Source of the DNA: a virus
Length of the DNA stretch: 29,979 nucleotides
Virus record (IMG/VR): IMGVR_UViG_3300048444_000202
Coordinates: 1-29,979 of that record
Reading direction: 5' to 3' (one strand)
The notes beneath the pieces were generated by a model. The model ran no database searches. It was not told the DNA's origin and worked only from the letters and a program-made list of their open reading frames with translations. Numbering within the stretch: position 1 is the first letter of the stretch; the number at the start of each line of letters is the position of its first letter. Positions 15,101 to 22,707 of the stretch are shown here, one piece after another. The translations under genes were made by a program, and so were the position numbers.

Positions 15101-16207
15101 TAAAACAGCAGCATCAGCAGCAGCTACAGCCTCTCCTGAGGCATCTACAGCAGTATTTTTGCTAACAAGCGCAGCGGCAGCCTCGCCTTGAGCATTCTCA
15201 TAGGCTATTACAGCTGAGCCACTTGCTTCAGCGGCTAAACCTGCTTGAACTATTGCTTCATCCTTCGCAGCTACAGCAGCATCCTTCGCAGCTACAGCGT
15301 CAGTTACAGCTGAGGCCGTGTCAGCTACAGCTTGGTCTGCCGTTTCTTGGGCTTGGGTCGCATAAGTCTGTGCTTGTGTCGCTAAGTTATCTGCTCGGTC
15401 AGCTGCTTCAGTGGCGGTTGCGACTGCTTGGTCTGCACTAGCTTTTGCAGCTTCAGCGTTACTTGCAGCTAACTCAGCCTCATCACGAGCATTTTGCGCT
15501 AAACTTGTTGCTTCATTTAGAGCCGTGTAATCAAGCTCAATGGCCGCTGCCAGTTCAGCCTCAAACATTTCACGCCTAATCCATCCCTCTCTAAGGTCGA
15601 GGCGAGGCGCATCATTGCCTGTCAGACGTACTGGTTTGCTCCAAGTTGTCATACACTGACCAGTAGAGCCGTTCTTCCAACATTGAGTCATCCATAAGTG
15701 GTAAGTCACCTCAGGGTCTTCACTTACTGGTTCTTCAGGAATGTCAGGAAGCCAACCGAAAGGCTGAGGGTCAAAAGGTGTTGGAGTAGCTGGAGCTTCA
15801 GTAGCCCATTGGAATCGCTGCTCAGGGTAGTCGCCTTTGTCACCTTTTAGGTTGCTTACATCAGCACCAAGAAGTCCTAGATACAGATCGTCCTCAACCT
15901 CTTGTTGGTTGAAGAATACTTGTAGGTTCGATACGTCTAAGTCTTTCTCGGTGAGAACGCTTGCAGACTGGAAGTCAACTAAGCGTCTGTCTAGTGGGGT
16001 CTGTCTCTTAACACGGACAGTCGCGTCTTTAAGTAGTGGTTGTTGAAGTCGGATTGAGTTATCAGAAAGCCATGTAAAGTTAACTGGATAGTCGTCCACG
16101 TACACATATACATGAGCCTTCTCGATGTATGGGAAGGGAACAGCAAATGTGCTATCCCCTACTTTCGCTTCATAATCCACTACAGCATACAGTGGACGTT
16201 GTTCCAT
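9197..16207 (-). CDS. giant chimeric tail fibre (T7 gp17-type anchor, 2336 aa)
   Basis: Receptor-binding fibre, about four times the length of T7 gp17 (553 aa). Domains: (a) about 1-150, a T7 gp17-type anchor (YAVVDYEAKVGDSTFAVPFP...QTPLDRRLVDFQ) for attachment to the tail; (b) about 215-985, an Ala/Ser/Thr-rich heptad-repeat coiled coil; (c) about 990-1250, a region with AFYSLKVQSDGRVAGIGAIA, typical of the C-terminal part of lambda gpJ-type tip proteins (DUF1983-like); (d) about 1475-1690, five repeats of W-x-E-I-T-G-K-P-S-x-F-T-P-S-S-H-x-H (phage tail repeat, HxH metal-binding type); (e) a variable part; (f) about 2245-2336, a gp53-like receptor tip starting STGYWIDKETGFCYQWG. The ribosome site AAGGAG precedes the ATG, and the upstream stop is adjacent. 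Confidence 0.93.
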   Translation of the reverse strand: MEQRPLYAVVDYEAKVGDSTFAVPFPYIEKAHVYVYVDDYPVNFTWLSDNSIRLQQPLLKDATVRVKRQTPLDRRLVDFQSASVLTEKDLDVSNLQVFFNQQEVEDDLYLGLLGADVSNLKGDKGDYPEQRFQWATEAPATPTPFDPQPFGWLPDIPEEPVSEDPEVTYHLWMTQCWKNGSTGQCMTTWSKPVRLTGNDAPRLDLREGWIRREMFEAELAAAIELDYTALNEATSLAQNARDEAELAASNAEAAKASADQAVATATEAADRADNLATQAQTYATQAQETADQAVADTASAVTDAVAAKDAAVAAKDEAIVQAGLAAEASGSAVIAYENAQGEAAAALVSKNTAVDASGEAVAAADAAVLAKTDAEGAASAALVAETNATQKATEAANSAVIAETNAQAAVTAATEADGSAQAALTASTDAKNFRDQAETHATAAVSAATDADGSAQAALAAQTAAENSATQTNTDAQAATIAKTDAEGAATAALTAKTDAENYATNASLSAQAAATAATEADGSAQAALTAKTEAENSAQAAATAATEADGSATAALTARTQAETSASDAADSADAARLDAQAAATAATEADGSATAALTAKTQAQSAASDAADSASAASLDAQAAASAATEADGSATAALTARTKAETAETNAAQSASDAADSASAASLDAQAAATAATEADGSAQAALTAKTQAEDAAGNAQSSAQSAVTAETNAQGHAQTALTASSDAQDAADAAVLAKTDAEGNATSALTARTQAQTSATNAATSESNAATSEANAAQSASDAADSANAARLDAQAAVQARTDAEGYASAALVAKTDAVDAAGNAEQSAVAAAQSKTDAEGSASASLVAQTKSEQARDAAQSAQSDAETARDEAVAAKNIAEQEATAAVNASTDAEGHANVALTAQSQASSSASNAATSESNAATSESNAANSEANAATSEANAANSASQAAQAENNAEQSATQAMQEANVAIQAAADASDKAELVTQVSYATGTGMRINTANAISTDYTGEVTPVASSNVSDSPDGVVFSQGGWWYTRPMMRVDPNKTYKVEARFKVLTDSTDPNKNRFYVGVVTLDENFNFISGGAGTHRYCTLSGSTYTAADGLVEVTGFIGGIGDAHDNFREGTKYIRLVFISNYSGGDGSCVLSDLSVMDFADLQAVEERVRATEDEAFYSLKVQSDGRVAGIGAIADPLGTALLFQADQIGFTHDAGVDIFPFTIRDGIVYIDKARMVTLEANSIVNIESVYNTEKRAQLGNTTIEGDFTLQQDEQILWKDLHSSFRDRLVMRSADAQLTGGSRTASGMPYTGLNLYAAQQGNPDNPVIKSGGKYTEVTIRASGGVRFGEGRTTRPTVPSISFAVKRQKVGSTTVETVGTGSFTGRVYTEDTIPLTYHSNLWEEETFTANLPTSGQDYEYWVTVTNKSGEWGTSGGSLTIEVKEEVGSDDSLVVNTEWSMIKSKPATATRWPTWNEVTGKPTSFTPSSHSHSWSEITGKPSSFTPSSHSHSWNEITGKPSKFTPSSHSHSYTEINFNGNFDINGTQAGGQSNGVYVTPVTNQGSTNNPTYTAVLSAQVSSSRSVHFSVDSEGYIWGMRSHSNSGTYTFQSKAKYASVAGSVSWGDISNKPSSFTPSSHNHSWSEITGKPSTFTPSSHTHTWNDISGGSVNEWGTLRISSSSGYVDIGAANTNYLHIYTDRPSFYFNAPIYEDRGGRVYSTKHKPTPSEVGLGNVSNVPQVQRGGGANQGTNDIHIGWSATQPRQLLLQVDSTDFGGEWPIDIQGRAASASSVHWDDVTSKPYLTEQNQVSASIGTSGWYTIAQGSARTHGKFTISDKQSGRHNLIVLQATGAYGKLALSVLQGVRFSTETIRHARIIYPSSDRTYGTYKLQLYLTNPSYSLNVVQHQDAALNSGWSNWSLINPTLENLPSGYSELSSARINHITSTSGHTSLQDLYVAGSQVLKFSDLQADTPPPELEGTVRASWLSAGVVQANLIASGGLNVSKGSGSSKRTFLLQPDSERPIHFYKGELGKTNQKDLFYVDGNGGGYFSGGLAPNSVDSQAIAEDAKKAIYPYYLADSESWIKDDYNTTVGSGSSVYSGSLSTLKADDTVSVRFRFADSLSEQYPDYQYSSSIYSVQIQRQIGSGGSWQNVGSAKTVTVTGWYQPSYVEDYLAPGEPGVMVPPRGGYYYSADITVTDTIPSTSSYIRYRAKVTRTTSGTGTSGGIKPKYTGVVKAAFKKNEFSKASTGYWIDKETGFCYQWGSTSIGSNSTEYDYFPKRFTQVFQVIANRDSSSSDNNYEGAYVRTFSTTSVLLENETPKTRNVRWLAVGFVQQ
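13300..15530 (-). repeat. heptad-coding DNA repeats in the fibre stalk
   Basis: Degenerate repeats encode heptads with Ala at two regular positions. Units starting at TEADGS are 28, 42, 42 and 49 residues long, all multiples of seven, so length changes have kept the coiled-coil register. The clearest tandem part is five 21-bp units at 13359-13463 (consensus gttgcagcgttagactctgaa). Confidence 0.85.
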
Positions 16208-16543
16208 TTACACTCCTTCTAATTCATCTACTCTATCCTGTAGCTCCTGTACCTTCTGGAATACCTGAATCAGAGCGTCATCGAGGTCAACTTCACGGAG
16301 AATCGAGACATCAGTGAAGTCCACTTGCCGTACATCAATTTCCGTGTAGCGCTTAATGACTACTTCCTCACCGCCTTGGCACTCAAAACCAAGCGTCACA
16401 AGACCATTACTTACTGTGTAATCAGCCTCGTTCTGTTTAGTGCCGTTGATGTAAACTAAGATTTTGTCTTGGGAGCGGTAAGGAAAACTGAAGGTAAAGT
16501 CTGTTTGGTACTGAATTGCTACATATTTAGCTGTAGCGAGCAT
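16208..16543 (-). CDS. stand-alone gp17-type anchor domain protein, possible fibre adaptor
   Basis: A 111-aa protein resembling only the N-terminal anchor of T7 gp17: YQTDFTFSFPYRSQDKILVYINGTKQ, then YTEIDVRQVDFTDVSILREVDLD, and a C-terminal coiled coil (VQKVQEL-type). It parallels the first 120 residues of the fibre encoded next: FPY, then an R-x-V-D-F motif, then 'S-x-L-x-E-x-D-L-D'. Phages with two receptor-binding proteins often use such a short adaptor to join a second fibre to the tail. It lies between gp16 and the fibre gene with an SD (GGAGG) before its ATG. No second fibre gene is in the window. Confidence 0.8.
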   Translation of the reverse strand: MLATAKYVAIQYQTDFTFSFPYRSQDKILVYINGTKQNEADYTVSNGLVTLGFECQGGEEVVIKRYTEIDVRQVDFTDVSILREVDLDDALIQVFQKVQELQDRVDELEGV

Positions 16544-16545
16544 TC

Positions 16546-19500
16546 TTAATCCTCCGATTCTAAATCAGCTTCTTCTATGATTGCGTTAGTTCCCCACAAG
16601 AACAGAGCGCTGTTACCGTAAGGAAGCATTGCTCTTGTACGTTGTAGGTCTTCTTTATTGAACTCACCGTCTGATACGCCTTTGAGGAGTCGCCCGAAGT
16701 TCTCAACGTAGCCAGCAGCAGGAGAGCCAAAGACTTTCTCCTCGATAGGTCTATGACGACCACCTGTGAAATCTGCATTGACTGCGCCAAGTCCGATAGA
16801 CAGCATTTCAAACACTGAGCCGTGGGTAGGTGAGTACGAGAAGATACTTGAAGCAACTTGTGGACTTATGTTGGAGATTGCCTCCATACGTTCACTCCAA
16901 GTGCCGTTGAACAGCTTCTCGTAGTCAGCAGGATTATCCCAACCGATCTTGGAGAGATAATTCTTCTTATCGTGTTCACTCATGCCAGCCATCTTCGATT
17001 CTGTCTTGAGCCAGTAGACGACTGAAAGAGCAGCTGTGGATGTCAGCGCTCCAGTGAAAGCATCTCTTACACCTTGCTTAGTTCCGATTCGAGCTAAACC
17101 TGATAGAGCACGTTTAGTGTACGAGTTAAGAACCACGGTACGGAACTGTAGAAGAACACGAGCTGGAAGACTCTCTTGCCATTTACCCTGCTCACCTCGC
17201 GTTACTCGTGAAGAAACTCGGTCAGCATACTTCTTGAGTCCACGGCCTAACAAACGGATGTCTTCACGACTCCAAGTGCTCAGGTCTGGCACATTAACAG
17301 TCTTCTCATAACCGTCATGCTTCTTAGTGAGCTTAGGAGTCTTCTGCATGAGTTCAGTGAGGCGCTTAACTTCATCGTTACTCCAGCCAGTCTCAGCCTT
17401 GTTCAGGTGGAACTGCTTGCCTTTCTGTGCGGCCTTGAAAAGCTTGTTCACATTACCGTAGAAAGCAATCTCTTGAGTGATTCGCACGATGTCAGCCATG
17501 CCTGACCACTTAATTGTGAAGTTAGCTGACTTACGCGAGAGACTTTCAAGCGTTGATTCAGTTGCGCCTTCTACTCCCTCAAGTGCCATATTAGGAAGTA
17601 AGTTAGACCAAGTAGGGTCGTTAATGAACAAGTCTACTTCAGCGAAAGTTTCTCTGAGGTAGTCAAGGTCTTCCGTAGGGAAAACTTTCTTCATCACAGG
17701 CATAGAACGGAATGCAGCGCCTAGGCTTGATTTTTGTATAGCCAAGGCCAAGTCAGGTATGTTCGCAAGACCTGAGTTACCAAGTCCTATTGCTGTCATC
17801 CAATTATTAACTGCTGAAACCACTCGTTGAGCGCGTGGGTTGTGGCTATATGACGGACGACCGAAAATCACGTTCTCCATGTCGTCAATCAGCTCACGAC
17901 TCTTACGCACCTTTGCAGGCTCACCTCGCACACTCTTATCATTCAGCCATTGATTCTTCTTCTTTTCCCAATCATTGAGATTGCGTATTCCTAAACCACG
18001 AGCCAGACCTACACGTCCAGCTGAATTACGCACGTATGAGTGAGTGTTCTGAATCAGGTCGTGGTTCATTAGGTCAAGCATAGAGATTTCACGTCCATTG
18101 ACTTTATGTGTCACAAGACGGTCAAGACGTGCTCTGCGCTTCAAATGGCCTGTTTCTTTGTCCTTGAAACGTCCTAGAAGCTTCTCAAGCATTTCCTTAT
18201 CGAACTTGGCTGCTTGAGGATTAGCTTTCAGAAACGCTTCGTCAGTCTCCAAGGCTCGTAAGAACGTCTCAGGGTCATTCAGGAAGTCATCAATGGTATC
18301 AACAGCATCAGTACGCATTATCTTGTGATACATGGCACGAGCCATTAAGTCTGCTTCAGCTTCCTGTAGGAAGTTATTGTCACGTTCCGCTCCACGCAGA
18401 AATGACTTTTTGAGCAACTTAATGATTTCCTTTGAGCCACCTAGCTCTTTCTCAAGACTTTTAATACGCTCAGAACTGTATTGAAGGTGGATGTAGTTCT
18501 CGTCATGGTCAAAGCGCATTGCAGCTTCTACACCAGCTTCTCTCGACTGTCGATGTGCTCTGAAGTAAGTCTCATTGATTACTTCAAACAGCTCACGTTC
18601 AGCCTCACTAAGAATGGACTTATCACCAAGCTCAGCTGCTCGGATGATGTTACGACTTGCTTGCTCCATAGCTTGCTGCATAGATTCAGCATGGAATACT
18701 CGTGACATACCAGAGTATCCTTTCTCCTTCATCACCTTACGCAATGCTCCAAGAGCCATGTTGTCAAAGCGAGGTATCAGCGAGTCAGTCATTTGGTGAG
18801 CATATAGTTCTACTGTGCCACCTTGTCCTTGACGGTCTTTCATTGAGCCTAAAGCGTCCTCAAGGATTCTCGGCGAGTCACCTTTAAGTGCCTCGTTGTC
18901 TGACTTCATTACAGCAGCGTATCGGTCAAATCGCGGAGCAACAAAAGCAGTCTCGTAGTCGGACACTTGGTTAGGAATTGCTGTTGAGTCAATACGAGTG
19001 TCACCGTTACGAATCGCATTGAACTGTTGCTGTAGGCCGTTAAGATACTTTCGGTTGTTCTCACGGTTCATTCGGACAATCGGTGAGAGCTTGTCACCAA
19101 TGTATACAGGCAGAAGTCCAGCAGGAGCTAACGCCATGTCCAAGACAGCATCGTCTGTTTCGTATGTCGGGTTGAAAGCTAATTTAGCTCCAGCGATAGC
19201 AGCTTCAGAAGCAATAGTCTCGACTGCTAAAGCTGTGTAAGTGCCTTTAGCGATCTTGTAGCCTAGTCCAGAGAAACCTGTTCCTAGACTGATAGCAGCA
19301 CTTGTCGGGTCAAGAAGTGAGGCCATTACACTAGCGCCAATGTACTTCATGCCCTGTTGTTGGTAAGTCGCAATGTCTCGCTCTAACTTCGAGTACTTAT
19401 CGACTAAGTAATTGTATTCTTCAAGGCTTGCTGGATTAGCTTCGACAAGAGCGTCTTTCACGTACTTGCTGTGCTTATTGAAGTCTTCCTCCATGTCAGC

Positions 19501-19689
19501 CATTTTGAAGTTATCGTCTGTCTCGAAGGCTAAGCGCGAGTAGTCGAATACTTCATGCTCTCCGCGCAAATCCCAAGCCATCTTGAAGATGTTGGTATCA
19601 AGAGCATCTGCTTGTTGTTCTTGCAGACGCTCCTGTTCTCTTTTTTGGTCAAGCGCAGTAGAGACTGAAGGGTATATTGATGTAGCCAT
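16546..19689 (-). CDS. internal virion protein, T7 gp16-like (ejection channel)
   Basis: A 1047-aa protein in the gp16 position. T7 gp16 (1318 aa) is ejected with gp14 and gp15 to form the DNA channel across the cell envelope. The long helical protein contains hydrophobic stretches near 125-200 (ASVMASLLDPTSAAISLGTG) and later, as needed for membrane insertion. It is about 270 residues shorter than T7 gp16, and the N-terminus shows no lytic transglycosylase domain (no recognisable catalytic-Glu motif). It begins directly with a charged helical region. A ribosome site (GAGGAG) lies before the ATG; the gap from gp15 is 17 bases. Confidence 0.85.
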   Translation of the reverse strand: MATSIYPSVSTALDQKREQERLQEQQADALDTNIFKMAWDLRGEHEVFDYSRLAFETDDNFKMADMEEDFNKHSKYVKDALVEANPASLEEYNYLVDKYSKLERDIATYQQQGMKYIGASVMASLLDPTSAAISLGTGFSGLGYKIAKGTYTALAVETIASEAAIAGAKLAFNPTYETDDAVLDMALAPAGLLPVYIGDKLSPIVRMNRENNRKYLNGLQQQFNAIRNGDTRIDSTAIPNQVSDYETAFVAPRFDRYAAVMKSDNEALKGDSPRILEDALGSMKDRQGQGGTVELYAHQMTDSLIPRFDNMALGALRKVMKEKGYSGMSRVFHAESMQQAMEQASRNIIRAAELGDKSILSEAERELFEVINETYFRAHRQSREAGVEAAMRFDHDENYIHLQYSSERIKSLEKELGGSKEIIKLLKKSFLRGAERDNNFLQEAEADLMARAMYHKIMRTDAVDTIDDFLNDPETFLRALETDEAFLKANPQAAKFDKEMLEKLLGRFKDKETGHLKRRARLDRLVTHKVNGREISMLDLMNHDLIQNTHSYVRNSAGRVGLARGLGIRNLNDWEKKKNQWLNDKSVRGEPAKVRKSRELIDDMENVIFGRPSYSHNPRAQRVVSAVNNWMTAIGLGNSGLANIPDLALAIQKSSLGAAFRSMPVMKKVFPTEDLDYLRETFAEVDLFINDPTWSNLLPNMALEGVEGATESTLESLSRKSANFTIKWSGMADIVRITQEIAFYGNVNKLFKAAQKGKQFHLNKAETGWSNDEVKRLTELMQKTPKLTKKHDGYEKTVNVPDLSTWSREDIRLLGRGLKKYADRVSSRVTRGEQGKWQESLPARVLLQFRTVVLNSYTKRALSGLARIGTKQGVRDAFTGALTSTAALSVVYWLKTESKMAGMSEHDKKNYLSKIGWDNPADYEKLFNGTWSERMEAISNISPQVASSIFSYSPTHGSVFEMLSIGLGAVNADFTGGRHRPIEEKVFGSPAAGYVENFGRLLKGVSDGEFNKEDLQRTRAMLPYGNSALFLWGTNAIIEEADLESED

Positions 19690-19706
19690 TCAATCTCCTC
19701 TGTTTG

Positions 19707-21788
19707 TTAGTTGGTTTGGTTGTAGAACACTTGTGGTGAGACGTGGAGAGGCAGAGCGCTCTCTGGAATAGAGCCTCGTTGACCTTCTCGCGCTCGGTCA
19801 TTCTGACGCAGAAGCTCACTGTAATGACGGTCTGCATACTTCTCTCGAATGAAGTCTTGTATTTCCTGTAGCGTGTAAGCCATACGTTCACCTTCTTCAT
19901 TAGCCAATACAAGAGTCGAGAAGTGTGGATTCAGTCTTCCTCCTTGGCCTCCTACTGGATTGAAGGTGGAATACTCGACAGAAAAGTCCAGTTCATCTGA
20001 AATGTCGTCAATAAGGTCTTCTGTTGTCGTGCCTGAGTACTCACCTAGCATCTGGTTAGCAACTCCTAGGAAGTCGTTACCATTCACCATGATAATTCCG
20101 TCAACTTCAGTAGACATAGCCATTGCATTCTCGATAGATGCTTGCGCTGCCTCTCGTGGAGCAATATAGCCTTTGTAATCCTGAATGAATGTACGTGCTA
20201 AATGACGAATCTCAGGTGGGTAAGCTTCTTCGTCAAGCAACGAATTAAGTTCAGATGTGTATGACTGTTCAGGGAACATTGAGCCGAACTCTCGGTTGCG
20301 TCTTACCGTGTCAAAGGCAGACTCAAGAGCAGCCTGAACATTCATTTCACCAGTTGACTTCATTACAGCCATTCGGTTGAACATGAGTGTAGCTACGGCT
20401 TTCTGCTCACCTTGTAGGCCAAACTTAGTTGCGAATACAGCAGCAGAGCCGAATGGGTTGTTCTTACCGTCAACGGCTTCGATAGCCTGTAAGACAAACT
20501 CGTAGTTGTTGCTCTGGAAGTCGATGTCTTCAACTGACTGAGCAGTTAAACCTGACTGGAAGAAGTCAGCGATTCCCTGATTGAACACAGGAGGAGCTTT
20601 ACGAGAGCGTCTTAATACTTCAGGTACAGCGTTAGGGTTACGCTCCATTAAATCTAAGAACGCTAAGTTAACCTCACGGTCTACCTCATCACGGTTCAAC
20701 TCTATCGTGTGCTCGTTGTTGGTCATTTCTCCAGTAATCGTTTGTACGCCTTGTAGACGACCATAGAGAACGTCAATAGTCACGTTTCCATTTCTGAAGT
20801 CAGTTGTAGCTGCTTCAATGAAGTTCTGCTTATACTGACGTTTCTCAGCCTTATCCCAAGCGTTGAACACAACTGAATCACTGAATGTTCCCTCAGGAAA
20901 CTCAGAGACAATCTCGTTGACCTCAGCGATACTTCTAGCACCAGCCATTGCACGTCTAGCTTCCATTGTGTACTCAACACGGTTCTGTCGGCCTCGTGCA
21001 ACTAAAGGCTGCATTTCAGAGATAACCTTGTCTCGAAGTTCAGGGTCTTTCAGGTTCTCAACGGCGAACTGCGCCACTCGCTCTGCTGAGTCGTAGTTTC
21101 CTTGAGCTGCTGCTGAGTAAGCACTAGACATGAACGCAGCGTAAATCTGAGACTCAGGAATCATACGGTCTTTACCAGCTTGGTAAATCTCGTCAATGTC
21201 CTCGAAGTTCTCTCCTGCACTCAAGTCAGTCAAAGAGACGAACCTACGAAGCTCCTGTGCTTGTTCTACACCGTTACGTGCTGCGCCCAAGAGAATCGAG
21301 AGGTCTTCACTTTCGTTAATCTCTGCTAACTCAAGAAGCTCAGGGTCATTGATGTCTTCGAGATTGACCGACTGTAATTGGTCTCCGTACTTCTCGATGA
21401 ACTCCTCATCAGACAAGAAGACATCGTTAGGATTGGTTTGAGCGATCTGAGCTATGAACTCTGATTGCTGCTGTTGTGTAGCCTTGTATCGCTTGTTATA
21501 TAAGTGACGCTCAAGCCGTTGTGTAGTCGCTTCTTGCTCTCGTTGCTCACGTTCAGCTTCTGCCTCAGCTTTACGTTTTTGGCGCTCAGCTTCATACTCT
21601 TGACGTCTCTTTCTCTCGTCTAAGGCTTTGGTCACATAGCCTAGTCCGTTAATCGCTCCTTCAACAAGAGCGTTTCGTTTCTGCTTGACAGGACGGTATG
21701 CTGGAACAGTTTGACTTGTATTGTGAATCTGACGTTGTGTTCCGCTGATAAGCTGTCCTATCGAGCTTCTAAAGTCTCCTCTTGCCAT
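19707..21788 (-). CDS. internal virion protein, T7 gp15-like
   Basis: A 693-aa core protein (T7 gp15: 747 aa), almost entirely helical, with a long charged coiled coil at about 50-120 (KRRQEYEAERQKRKAEAEAE). T7 gp15 forms the middle of the internal core and the periplasmic tunnel during ejection. The start overlaps the gp14 stop (TAATG). The assignment comes mainly from its place between gp14 and gp16 and its size; the sequence itself is weakly diagnostic. Confidence 0.85.
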   Translation of the reverse strand: MARGDFRSSIGQLISGTQRQIHNTSQTVPAYRPVKQKRNALVEGAINGLGYVTKALDERKRRQEYEAERQKRKAEAEAEREQREQEATTQRLERHLYNKRYKATQQQQSEFIAQIAQTNPNDVFLSDEEFIEKYGDQLQSVNLEDINDPELLELAEINESEDLSILLGAARNGVEQAQELRRFVSLTDLSAGENFEDIDEIYQAGKDRMIPESQIYAAFMSSAYSAAAQGNYDSAERVAQFAVENLKDPELRDKVISEMQPLVARGRQNRVEYTMEARRAMAGARSIAEVNEIVSEFPEGTFSDSVVFNAWDKAEKRQYKQNFIEAATTDFRNGNVTIDVLYGRLQGVQTITGEMTNNEHTIELNRDEVDREVNLAFLDLMERNPNAVPEVLRRSRKAPPVFNQGIADFFQSGLTAQSVEDIDFQSNNYEFVLQAIEAVDGKNNPFGSAAVFATKFGLQGEQKAVATLMFNRMAVMKSTGEMNVQAALESAFDTVRRNREFGSMFPEQSYTSELNSLLDEEAYPPEIRHLARTFIQDYKGYIAPREAAQASIENAMAMSTEVDGIIMVNGNDFLGVANQMLGEYSGTTTEDLIDDISDELDFSVEYSTFNPVGGQGGRLNPHFSTLVLANEEGERMAYTLQEIQDFIREKYADRHYSELLRQNDRAREGQRGSIPESALPLHVSPQVFYNQTN

Positions 21789-22291
21789 TAGTCACCTCCT
21801 TCCCCGCTTCCTGAAAGTTCTTGAGCAGCCATTCCAGCAACGAACCCTGCACCAGCTCGCATGAAGATTCCGCTGATTGATTCAGGCTTGTAGTTCTCAG
21901 TGGAGTACAGACGTGCTTGATATGCGTTGCGGTTACTGCTCTCGTTGATTCTCCGTTTAGCGTCAGCATCATCACGCGCCACAGAGATTGCTTCAGACGC
22001 TTGGAGGTCGATGTCTTTCATACGAGCAGCCACACTTGCTCCACCTATGTTTGACGAAGTGGCTGAAGCCTGTGCAGCGCCTTTTAGCTGTAGAGCCTTT
22101 CGTCCAGTTTCAGACTGTCGCTCTACAGACCTTTTGTTTTGCAGAATTGTCTCAGTTCCTTCAGCTTTACTCTTTGCTGAGCGGTTGAGCGCGTCTGCTT
22201 TAGTTTGTTGATTAAATGCTTTAGCCTCTTGATTCCTTGAGTAAAGATCGCTGGCAACCTGCATTACTGCCATAGCAGCTAGAACCCACAT
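21788..22291 (-). CDS. internal virion protein, T7 gp14-like
   Basis: A 167-aa core protein (T7 gp14: 196 aa). It has a short hydrophobic N-terminus (MWVLAAMAVMQVASDLYSRN), a polar middle rich in A, S, K and E, and a glycine-rich hydrophobic C-terminal part (IFMRAGAGFVAGMAAQ). T7 gp14 inserts in the outer membrane as the first part of the ejection channel. Its start lies within the end of gp13 (13-base overlap) and its end couples to gp15 (TAATG). Confidence 0.8.
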   Translation of the reverse strand: MWVLAAMAVMQVASDLYSRNQEAKAFNQQTKADALNRSAKSKAEGTETILQNKRSVERQSETGRKALQLKGAAQASATSSNIGGASVAARMKDIDLQASEAISVARDDADAKRRINESSNRNAYQARLYSTENYKPESISGIFMRAGAGFVAGMAAQELSGSGEGGD

Positions 22292-22707
22292 AAATCTCTC
22301 CCCATTACATAGAACCCATTGGCTTTTATGTCAGTCACAGCGAAGCCGAGACGCTTCAGCCAACGGATAGTTTTAGAGTTGTCTTTGTGTATGTTGTTGT
22401 AGATGTAATCGCCAAACTCCGAGTACTCTTGCAGCATCTGGAAAGAGAGCTTCAGGAAGGTCTTCTTGTGTTTCTCGATTTCAGGCGTAGACAGCATCCA
22501 TCCGCAATCGTCTCCATAACCTGAAATGGCAATGGGCTTACCATCTGCCTCAGCGTAGTGAACAATGTCGCTATGGTTGATTGAGTAATGGATGACTGCC
22601 TCAATAGGCCAGTCTGGAAACACAAGCCCTACTTCCGTCTTATCCCATTCTTTCAGATTCTCAGCAAGGTAAGGCACGAAGTCGGCTGTAGGACTTGTCA
22701 ATTCCAT
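22279..22707 (-). CDS. gp13-like protein with GNAT-type fold
   Basis: I chose the start at 22707 (MELTSPTADFVPYLAENLKE) because AAGGAG lies 6 bases before it and the ATG overlaps the gp12 stop (TAATG). At 142 aa it matches T7 gp13 (138 aa), which is needed for virion maturation though not clearly present in the mature particle. The sequence resembles an acetyltransferase: central ADGKPIAISGYG, and IHKDNSKTIRWLKRLGFAV near the end matches the GNAT acceptor-binding segment (N-x-x-x-I-R-x-L-x-x-x-G-F). Confidence 0.8.
   Translation of the reverse strand: MELTSPTADFVPYLAENLKEWDKTEVGLVFPDWPIEAVIHYSINHSDIVHYAEADGKPIAISGYGDDCGWMLSTPEIEKHKKTFLKLSFQMLQEYSEFGDYIYNNIHKDNSKTIRWLKRLGFAVTDIKANGFYVMGRDLCGF

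Noticed and set aside
13300-15530. CRISPR-like array from the many short repeats
   Set aside because: The repeats are contiguous, in frame and encode heptads of the fibre; there are no unique spacers.
9200-16200. Plus-strand frames opposite the fibre and core genes
   Set aside because: They mirror the biased composition of the repeats (for example leucine/glutamine-rich frames opposite the alanine coil), and lack ribosome sites.
19728-19738. CACTTGTG core near the gp15/gp16 junction as another operator copy
   Set aside because: It has only the inner 8 bases, lies in the gp15 reading frame and has no promoter context; kept out of the palindrome count.
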